This document shows, in pieces, positions 34,773-44,009 of a stretch of 46,006 nucleotides of DNA. The DNA comes from Cylindrodendrum hubeiense (lineage: Eukaryota; Ascomycota; Sordariomycetes; Hypocreales; Nectriaceae). Below the pieces are notes generated by a model, which saw only the letters and a list, made by a program, of their open reading frames with translations, ran no database searches and was not told the DNA's origin. Every line of letters starts with the position of its first letter. Positions within the stretch are counted from its first letter, which is position 1. Position numbers and translations under genes: made by a program. The stretch is from NCBI GenBank assembly GCA_014621425.1, contig JAANBB010000332.1, forward strand, positions 1 through 46,006. The letters are read 5' to 3'.

Positions 34773-35633
34773 GGCGGACCTGGGGCCTGGGCTTGGGCTT
34801 GGGCTTGGGAGCCTGGGTGCAAGTGTGGCGATGCGTACTCCGTAGAGCGGGACGGAACAGGACGTTGGCGTTGGTCCCTGGGGGCCTTTCTGGGGCGGGC
34901 GGGTTGCGGATTGCGTATGCGCCTGCACGTTTTTGCGGGGGCCTCTTCTAAAAAAACGAAGAAAACTGGGAACCAGAACGACGGGCTAGCGACCGTATTC
35001 GCTAAAGAGAGCGCGGCTCAATGTGGTGGAAGGATTTAGTGAGGGTTCCAATTCCAGAGCGCAGATGGAGCAGAAATAGAGCGAGTGTGATGCGAGTCGT
35101 CGTCGTAGTCGTCGTGTCGGGGGGCTGTGGTTCGTAGCAGGCGTACTACATAGCCAGAATCGTTCCCAACGGTCGGTCGTGCGTCTGCTGGTGGTGGTCG
35201 GCGTCGATCCAACTCTCTTCCGTTGCTGCGTGCCTTGCCTGGAACTATATTCCTTGCTTTCCCGTGCTTTCCCTTGCTTGCTGTCGTGCTTCCCTTATTA
35301 TTCTCTTCCTTTCTTTCTTCGCGCCCGTCCTGGCAAATTCCTTGGCTTCCTGGCAAAATCCCTGGCGCCTTTGTTCTCGTCTCCCGTTGAAAGAATAAAT
35401 GAGTGGCTGATCCCGTTCGTCACCTCGGTCGGGGGGTCGGGATCGGGGCTGGACAGGGTTTCGACGGCGGGCTGTGTTGGCGTTGGGCGAATTCTCTCGT
35501 CGTGGATCCGGTCCTTGGCTCTCCTTAAATCAACATCGACAGCAGCACCCAGCGGTCGACGATGGCATGGCGGTACGGCACAAAGTCGACAGGGCGGTTT
35601 GCGGATTGGGGGAGGGAAAGTGAAAGAGCGACT

Positions 35634-35662
35634 GGGAGGAGGAGGAGGAGGAGGAGGAGGGG
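35634..35662. repeat. (GGA)n microsatellite
   Basis: About nine GGA triplets in a row, in non-coding DNA. Confidence 0.9.
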
Positions 35663-36346
35663 TGGGAACGCAAAAGAACGAGTGAACGAGTGAATGAGTG
35701 TGTGGTGCGTGAGCGAGCGACAAGCAGCGGGCGAGAGTGGGCAGCGACTACACTAAATGACGAGGCGTCGTCGTTCGGACCGTAAAAGTGGTACCTACTC
35801 TCCGGGTGTGTGTGTGCACACTCAGTCGTCTTCACTACGTACGGTGCTATGTAAGTGCCCCCTTCCTCCTGGAAACCGTGGAGCGCGTCTCTCCTTGAAT
35901 CCCAGATGGGGGATGGGCTAATTGGAATCGACCCCTCGGAAACGCCCAAGGAAAGCCCAGAAGCCCGTGATCCTTGGCTCCATGGCTCCATGGCCCCAGT
36001 GGCCCTGCGAGATGGGAAATAATCTCGCTTGATATGGACGCGGTGGCTCTCAGGTGGCGGAGAGGCCAATCAGGGCGCTGCAGCCACACGACATCCCGGG
36101 AGGGAACACGCTGGTGGGGGACTCTTCGGTGGACAAGCGGCCTGGACAAGCATTGACAAGGGTGGCATCAACTCCTCCGAGTGGGCTAGAGCCTGTGCCT
36201 AGACATGGATGCCATCCGCCATCCAGGGCTCGGCGACAGGAACAGGAGCAGCGCAGTTGCGGCAGCGACTTAAAAAGCAGCAGCGACATGGATGCAGGCA
36301 TGGGGACCACGGCCACAACTGCGCGGTGCTTTCGCCTGTCACCAAC

Positions 36347-36402
36347 CCATCCAGGATCCCATCCAGGATCCCATCCAGGATCACATCCAGGATCACATCC
36401 AA
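36347..36402. repeat. 12-bp tandem repeat (CCATCCAGGATC)
   Basis: Four to five head-to-tail copies of CCATCCAGGATC, the last ones with CA in place of CC. It creates the repetitive frames seen on both strands here. Confidence 0.9.
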
Positions 36403-37008
36403 CCCATCCCACCATCGATCCATCGATCCATCCGCCGACGAACTCGCAGAGGGGAGCGCCCTGGCCTCTTTCTCCAGGGCTCCGACGGTAACAGCGGTGT
36501 TGGTGGGTTCTCGGGGGGCAAGGAGACATAGCTGGCACGGGCTGGAAACCCGGCTGGAATCCATCCATCGCTGGCATGGGGCACATCGGGGTGGATAGAT
36601 GATAGATCCCTCCCACGCACAACAGGATGCCAGAAGATGCCAGGAGATGCCAGGAGGGTACGTACGTCCATACGCACAGTCAAGCAGGTATGGGACGGAC
36701 GGGATAAGTTGGCGAGTGGTATTTTGGGCACGCGAGGGGAGGGTTGAGACGCGATGACAGGATACGAAGCGGGCGATCAACCAGCTCACCGTACAGATTA
36801 CAGCATCCGTACCTGACGATCCTGACGATCCAACTCTCACCGTTGGCGACCAGGTCGTGTGGACGGGTTCGTACAGTACTGTAGCACCGAGTCTTGCGGC
36901 CTCGAAAAGCTCGTTGGGAAACCCGCATGCATTATCACGCTGCACCACGCTGCACCATGCTTGCACTCTCTGCATCGAAACGTCGCCTGCGTCTTCGTAC
37001 CTGTGCCT

Positions 37009-37030
37009 GCGCTGGCGCTGGCGCTGGCGC
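37009..37030. repeat. GCTGGC hexamer array
   Basis: Perfect hexamer repeat with the same unit as part of the array at 34750-34766. It is non-coding. Confidence 0.8.
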
Positions 37031-38200
37031 TTGCATAACGAAGAAAGAAAAACGGTCCCTTCTCGTATGGAAATAGACTACAAGGCCCGCCAGCGGGCGT
37101 CGACAGCAGAGAGCGTTGTTTTTTGCCGCCTTGCATATCTCTGGCTCGTATTCCCACCCACGCGCAGCGTCACCGACACTAGCCAGTTTTCTTATTGCAC
37201 CACGAACGGCGCAATTCGCACCATCCTCACCATCCTCAACCTTTTGCTTGTTTAGGATTTTAACCTACCACGGATGCTTCTTTCTAGGGCGCTGAGCCGA
37301 GGCCGTTGCGCCGGTGGCTACCGTGAGCTAGAGTTACAGACTTGCAGCTTTTAGCATCCTATTCCTACCAACACGGACGCTAAGCCCTGGCCACTCGGAC
37401 GGCGCGCTGAGGATTCGAGAATGAATTACTCGTGCACAACGCGCATAGCAGTTTAGAGTAGCGTAGCACTGACTGGTCTGGTCTGGTCACATGGGGATGG
37501 GTCACCCGTCCCTCCATCCCTCCAACCCTCCATCCATTCATACTACACAATTAGTAGTATGTGCATCCAGACCATGTGGAAGGCCCATGTGCTGTGCATA
37601 GTAGTGCTACGACGGCTTCCATTCAACCAACCGCGATCGCCGAGGTGGAGAATGTCGATGTGGTACTTCGTAGTGCAAGGCGCGAATGGGTCTCCCAAAA
37701 CACGACGATTGAACGTGGCCGTCCAACTGCAAGGAACGTGAGCACGGTGAGAGTCAAGGGCATGGGAATGTGAACCAGCAATGCCTCCATGCCAAGCAAA
37801 CACCGAGACATGCTCTCACATACGGAGTACACAACGCATACATGGGAGTGGTACACATAAAGAGAGAGAAAAGACAAGATAAAGGGGGATGGAGGAGCCA
37901 TCCCAATCTCATTTACCCGAGCAGCCACTGAGTCACTGATTGATTTACCTGATCCATCCAAATCCATCGCGACTGAGGACACGATACGACCAGGGCTCGA
38001 GGCGAGGATGGACGGTGATTAGGGTGACGACGACTCTGGATTCTGCCCTGGCTAGGGGACCCGCGCCCATGGGTCACGGCCCACGTTACGACCATGCCGC
38101 CCACCCGATGGAATTGCGCCCAGGACCATCCGCTCCAGGGCACTTCGGAGCTCCAAGTTAGGGGGAGCAAGGGAGAAACGGGCACCAGAAGGTCCCCGGG

Positions 38201-38224
38201 GGTCGCGGTCGCGGTCGCGGTCGC
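38201..38224. repeat. (GGTCGC)4 repeat
   Basis: Four perfect GGTCGC hexamers in non-coding DNA. Confidence 0.9.
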
Positions 38225-40664
38225 AATGCAAGGCTCCAGGGCCACAGGGGGGACGCCCACAGCGGCCCCGTGGCCACGGGCTGTCGGGATTTTGGGTCTC
38301 CTGCTCGCCGAACCCCCCCTAGGCCGGCCAGGGCTTGGGCTATGTGTATTTTTGGAATCCTACCGGCCGCGGCTGGGTGTTTCGTGTTTTTCTCTTCTTA
38401 GCTCCCATGAGCCTGGCTATTTTGCTTGGCTATTTTTGCTTGGCAGTTTTGCTCATCTGTGCCACTTTGTGCGAGTGAGTACGAGAATGAGACTGAGGGA
38501 ACCGGAATGTGACCTCTTGCGTCCGGCGCCCTGGAGCATCACAGAGACACCCAGTGCAACCGCCAACAGAGACCTCGATCTCGGCTTCGTCCTATTCCCC
38601 GATGTAACCGTCGTTCCCATGGGCATCCTGGGCTGCCGGTGCCCCAATGCAGGTACAGAACGCTACCGAAGGACTATCGACTGCCACAGCGGGCGCCTCG
38701 GCCTGTTTTGGCGTCCAGGGCCATCCCATCATCTCTCTGCCATCTCATCCCAACTCTCGTGATTCAATTCGTCCGTGCCATCCTGATGTCGATTTCCCGT
38801 CTGACTACATAGCAGCCTGCCCGATTCGCCCCCAACTCCCAAGGCCAATCAACCCATCGCCTTCTCGAACTTGCAAAGAAACCCGTCCCCTGCTTGCTCG
38901 CCCATTTGTTCCGTTCCGTTTCGTTGCACACGCGCCACAGACGCACCTATTATTATAGGGCCCGCTAATTTCCCCCTCGGAAAAGCGTTCCTTCTGCGTA
39001 AGTTACCTGGCGCCGGCTTACCCACTTCAAGCCATGGCCCGTATCACCCCATGCTTGGGAGCTTGGGGGAGAGCTCAAAGACCTTGCCAGTAACAGGCCA
39101 CAGGGTAGGAAACGCGACATGGATCCCGCGCTTGGTGTCGGCCCAGCTACCGAAGTGGGACGGAGAATTCAGAAAGGCGTCCCGTTCGTGGGATTGACGC
39201 GCGGTCTGCGCAGAGTTGGGGCCCGTAAGGAAAAGAAAAGAGCATGGTGTTGCCCAAAAGTGGCCAGTCGGTCCATTTAGAGCGACCATGGCATAATACC
39301 CGGCCAATAAGTGTCATTTTACTTGACCTAGGACCTGGCTTGTGACTCCCTTTTTCACTGTCGTTGCTTCTTTTTTTTCGACGGTGGTGGTGGTTTGCTT
39401 GTGCCACGGTCCCCTTTCGCTGTCGGTGAGAGGAGAGCAACTAAACCACCGACTAAGACCGAGATCACACGCATAATGTGATTATGACGAATGTCCATAC
39501 ATACACTCAACATGTATACATCCTTTTTGGCAAAGGTCACAAATCAAGGTCTTGGCGACCCGCTGCAGAGCCCTCTGGCCGAGCAAAACGGGACCGAGTT
39601 GGCCCAGCCCGTTACACGGTTGCACCAGCGATGGATCCGGAGGTGGAATCCATCGATATCGAAAGACTTATGACGCAGGGAGCCAGAAATGAGCTCGACG
39701 TAGTATTCTGGTACCTGGATCGACGAGGGATCTCTCTGGAAACGCGGTGCCCAGGGCCCGTAAAGACGGGGCCTCGCGGAGATAATATCGCAGCACATGA
39801 TGCTTGATACCGCCAGTCGCTTATTAGCCTCCTAGGCACGTCGTCATTTGCCCGCATCCGCCAGCATAGTCGTCGTATTGAGGGATAGATCGGGCACTAG
39901 CAGGATCTGTTGACGCCATAATCAAAATCCTTATATAGACCATGCATACTATGCTGTAATTTCCCATCCCATCCCTGGTAGGATTGTATTTGATGATGCC
40001 CTATACTGGTAGTTGAAGCCGAAGCAAAGGACCTTGTTGGTCGTTTGGGCTGTTTTGCGACACCACTACTAAGTGGATGGGCCCTTGGGGTTTTGTGGCT
40101 GGTGGCTGGCGGTTCGTGGTTCGTGGAGTGGCTAAACTAAACCCATCACATGCTGGACAAACGTGCATGCGCCTCAGTGGCTTAGACGACTTGGGTCGCT
40201 GAAGGCTACAGCGATCAATCTTCAGCTTGTCAAGGAGTCCAAGAATCGCCTCCCCCGTGTCGTGTGTTGCGTCGTCGCCTTGTTGGGCCGCAGTCGAGTC
40301 GACCGTTTTTGGTGGGGATCAACGCCCTACAAAGTAAAATCCTAGGGGGAGGCGGCCAGCGGTTTTCTCATCCTCTAATCACGATTGTACTGTAGGGTGG
40401 CATCATCCAACAGTAACACCAACGGTAACAGCAGCAGCCGCGGCCGGCCTTTTCTGCTATTAGGCTTAATTCGACTGGCTCTGCTCCGTCCAGATTCCAA
40501 GTTTTGATCTTGTATCCTTGCCTCTCGACGGCTCCGGATGTACAGCGGCGAATCTGGTTCTGCTTTGTCAGTCGACTGAAGTGGATGATGGATGAATGAT
40601 TGGTATCCTTGGCACACTCGTCCTACCGCTACCCCACGTGTGACAACTCAGCCATCAATCAGCT

Positions 40665-40722
40665 CACTCACGCTCTCACTCACGTACTCACTCATGCACT
40701 CACACACGTATTTACTCACCGT
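40665..40722. repeat. CTCA-rich tract in the hydrolase leader
   Basis: Repeated ACTCAC and CTCA units between about 170 and 230 bp upstream of the hydrolase start codon, probably in its promoter or 5' leader. Confidence 0.7.
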
Positions 40723-40756
40723 CGTCACTCGTTGTCTGTATCGTGAGTGTTGGTGA

Positions 40757-40846
40757 ATGAGCGCGCGAGAGAAAGACTCCTTCTCTACAGCCCCAGGAGA
40801 GCCTCCCCGCGCCCAACAACCCCTCACCCTAACCAGGTCTCGTTGA
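40757..40846 (+). CDS. Candidate 29-codon upstream frame (uORF)
   Basis: An ATG at 40757 opens a 29-codon frame that stops at 40844-40846, 49 bp before the hydrolase start codon. If the transcript begins upstream of it, this uORF would reduce or condition translation of the hydrolase. The peptide (MSAREKDSFSTAPGE...) has no known motif. Whether it is transcribed is unknown. Confidence 0.25.
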   Translation: MSAREKDSFSTAPGEPPRAQQPLTLTRSR

Positions 40847-40895
40847 TATCCTTATCTTCGCCATCATTCTTCATCACTCCTCATCGTTCTTCATC

Positions 40896-43465
40896 ATGGG
40901 ATCCCCGCCGACGCCACCGCCCCCATATGAGGTAGAGTCATATCCACACCCATCCTACGCACCCCCGTCGTCATCTCCGGGACCGGCCCCGTCGTCGCAA
41001 CCTCCGGTGGTCTCTTCTCTCCTGGACGGGAAAGTTCCGTTCCCACCTCCGTCTCCCGCTCCGGGGGGCCCCTCTCTCCCCGCCGGCGTCTTCCTCGGCT
41101 CCGACCCCCGCTCTTCCTCCACCCAGTCCCTTCTCCCGGCCGACTCGTACGCCCCGTCCCCATCGCTCTCGTCTTCTTCCGCCGCTGATCCCCGCGGCCG
41201 TCGCACTCTCCTCGTCATCTATCTCCATGGCTTCAATGGCAATGACCAGTCGTTCCGGTCGTTTCCCGCTCATGTCCATGCCCTCTTGACGAACATGCTC
41301 GTCGACTCCCACGTCATCCACTCCAAGATTTACCCGCGCTACAAGACGTATCGTTCTGTGGATGTCGCCCGGGACAACTTCAGCACCTGGATAGCGCCCC
41401 ATGAGTCTCCGACTACCGACGTCATCCTCGTTGGCCACTCCATGGGTGGCATCCTGGCTGCAGATATCGTCCTCATGGTGAGTTGATATCTTCTTCTTTC
41501 CGGGAATGACCCCGACTAATTCAAATACAGCCGGATTACAACCCATATGGCCAACGACTCTTCAAGCACCGCATTCTCGGTCATGTCTCCCTCGACTGCC
41601 CTTTCCTCGGCCTCCACCCGGGTATTATTGTCTCTGGCATCCAGAGTCTCTTCAAGCCGGCTCCCCAGCCTCAGGAACCGGGTCTGGATAACAGCAGCAC
41701 CTACCATCTGGACGCCCTCAACAACCCCGCAAGCCCGGGAACCTCCTCTGTGAACCTCACTCCCTCTCAGTCCTCCCAAGCCGGATACGCCCCCAGCATC
41801 GCCTCCACCTCCTCCTCGGCCCCGTCCGCATTTGCGCCAGCCGACCCTTTCTTCAACCAACCATTCTTCAACGACGCCGCCTTCCGCGAGCAGCCCTTCG
41901 TTCGGCGTATGCTGCATTTTGCCTCCAAGTACCGTTCTGAGGGTCTCGTCCAAGCCGCTGTCAAGCACGTGGGTTCTTACCTTGAGTTTGGAGGCTGCCT
42001 CGCGGATTTAGCGGGACTTGAGGCTAGGTACTGTCGCCTTCGTGCTCTCGAGGATGTCGACGAGCTGCAGCCATTTGGGCCAGGCAAGGATCCTCGCGGC
42101 CCAACGACGAGAGTGCGGTTTGTGAATTACTACACGCTGTCTAACGGTCGGCCTAAGACGGTTAAGCCTGAAATACCCAGTTCGGATTCCTCAGATGGAG
42201 AGGTAGAGCCAAGAGCCTCCTCCCAGATGGAGGGGTTCCATAGTGAGACACGAATGGATATGAATAATTCCCTAGGACTAGCATCGCCTTCTCCGTTGGA
42301 CAATGACGATAAATACCATCTCAAAAGCAGCTTCGACAGTCCTAGGCCCAGCATAACCATCGAGGACCACGACCAAAGGGGCAAATCACCAGCTGCTGAC
42401 CCAGCTCCCTACCACAAAGCTAACTCTAAAGCCCCAGAAACCCGAGGCTATGAGGATACAACCAACGAGGATGGTGTCTCCCTATGCTCCGACATGGACC
42501 GCCTTTCTATGCAAGTCCTCGACCCAACTCCCATGGACGAGCCCAGCCCCTTAGATGAGCACAGTTTCAAGGACGAGCCCATCATTAAGGACGAGTCCAT
42601 CTCCAGGGACAAAGCCACCCCCATGGAGGCATCCACACCTTCGGAGCCCCGGGACTCCACCACGACTCATAGCAGACCCTCCATAGAACAAGACTTTGAG
42701 CTCGACCTAGCCCCTGTCCCAGACGAGCCCGTCCAGCCAGACCTCCCGAATCTGGAGCTCTACACCGACAAGGACGCCCGCAAGCAGGCCGAGCGCGAGG
42801 CTAAGCGTCTCCAGCGTGCATACGACCAGGCTGTCAAGGACCGCACAAAGGCCATCCGCGAGCGCGAGAAGATCATCGACAAGCGGCGCAAGAAGGCTCT
42901 CAAGGCCGCTGAGAAGCTTGCCAAGGAAGCCCTCAAGGAGGCTGAGAAACTGGAGAAGGAGGCTACAAAGGAAGCAGAGGAAAAAGAGAAGGCAGCCCGC
43001 AAGGAGGCTGAGCGTCAAGAATCACATGAAGTCAAAGAAAAACGTCGCCTTGAGCAGGAAGCACTCCGAATGGAACAGGAAGCTCTTCGCCTCCAATACG
43101 AGCAGATTCGCCAACAACAACCCGCCCACCAGCAACCACTCAGCCAGCCTCCTCCTCCCCCCACCGAGCGCGACATCGCCTCGTCTTCCTCAATCACTTC
43201 ACCGCCCGCCGTCATCCCAGAGGCGGCGCCTCGCAACATTGCCTCTTACCCTTCCTCCATCGCCCCGCCAAAGCCTGCCGTTCCAGAGAAGCCCCGCAAG
43301 CTCCGGCAGTTCTGCAACCTGCCGGATCCCGTCCCAAGCGCGAACGGCGGCACCGCGCGCGACCCCACGTGGTCGACATCTTTATGGCCGACGTCGACGA
43401 GGTCGGTGCGCACTGCGGGCTGTTCATGCCCGGGGCACATTATGAGCGGCTGGTGGGCGACGTAG
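40896..43465 (+). CDS. Alpha/beta-hydrolase (lipase-like) with long coiled-coil extension, 3' frameshift suspected
   Basis: Serine hydrolase of the alpha/beta fold. Two exons (40896-41477, 41531-43465) give 838 residues as read. The Pro/Ser-rich N-terminus is disordered. LLVIYLHGFNGND (105-117) has the oxyanion His-Gly. GHSMGG (180-185) has the nucleophile Ser182, and the intron falls just after this region. The acidic and His members of the triad are not assigned. The hydrolase fold seems to end near residue 400. A disordered region follows with a hexapeptide repeat of PMDEPS/PLDEHS type, then a highly charged coiled coil at about 607-720 (KQAEREAKRLQ, KLAKEALKEAEKLEKEATKE), then a Pro-rich segment. 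The last residues after DPTW look wrong. In the next frame, sequence beginning VDIFMADVDEVGAH runs 57 codons to a stop at 43543-43545 and looks like the true end. The cellular role is unknown. The ATG has a strong context (CATCATGGG). Confidence 0.85.
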
Positions 43466-43545
43466 GAAGTCGGATCGTTGGATGGGTGCAGGAGGACATG
43501 ACGACGAGGACTATTTTGGAGATGGGCGAGGGAGTTGGCAAGTAG

Positions 43546-44009
43546 GTGGTGAGGGCGAGAGCTATGATGACTTGGGAACAATATGAAAACGACCGAGGAG
43601 AGCAATATTTAGGATCAGGGGCTGTTTGAGAAGCCCTCTAGGGCGGTTCATACCTTTTAATTGGGATATCAGGGGCTGGCCCCCCTTTACGATGATGACT
43701 TCGACACCAGACACGCGAGGCAATCAACACTGACAGACATGAACTATACCCCCAAAATATTGAAATTTTAATGCCGTAGAAATGCTATCCACTTATGCTA
43801 TGGTACATGGTATCTAGAGAAAGCCAGGCCCAAAAGAAAAACACCCACCCCAGCCGTCCGATTCATTCATCAGTCCGTCGTCCGTCCCCTACCCATCCCC
43901 GTTCTATCCAAGTATAATTATAAAGATATAAGATGTACATGGACATGAATATATATGTGCGTCCTTTTCGTGCGTATGTGCGTGTTGTGTGTATGGCCGT
44001 GAGATTTTT
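43546..44009. other. Convergent 3' region between the hydrolase and HET genes
   Basis: A 464-bp interval without a gene. The right half is AT-richer (ATTATAAAGATATAAG, ATATATATG) and probably carries the 3' ends of both genes. Confidence 0.55.

Larger units (their letters stand above)
34663..40895. other. 6.2-kb gene-free divergent interval with many short tandem repeats
   Basis: This lies between the start codons of the membrane-protein gene (minus) and the hydrolase gene (plus), so it must hold both promoters. I found no credible protein. The longest frames (222 codons at 38094, 258 codons at 36975-36199 on the minus strand) are low-complexity and are translated through tandem repeats. Repeats are frequent: a GGA tract, a 12-bp array, GGTCGC and GCTGGC hexamers and a CTCA-rich tract. 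Confidence 0.5.

Noticed and set aside
36199..36975. 258-codon open frame on the minus strand
   Set aside because: It is open mainly because it runs through the 12-bp tandem repeat (DVILDGILDGILDG). It has random Cys/Trp/Arg-rich composition and no motif.
38094..38762. 222-codon open frame on the plus strand
   Set aside because: It contains a repeat-encoded AVAVAVA run, has no recognisable domain, and the codon pattern does not resemble the genuine genes here.
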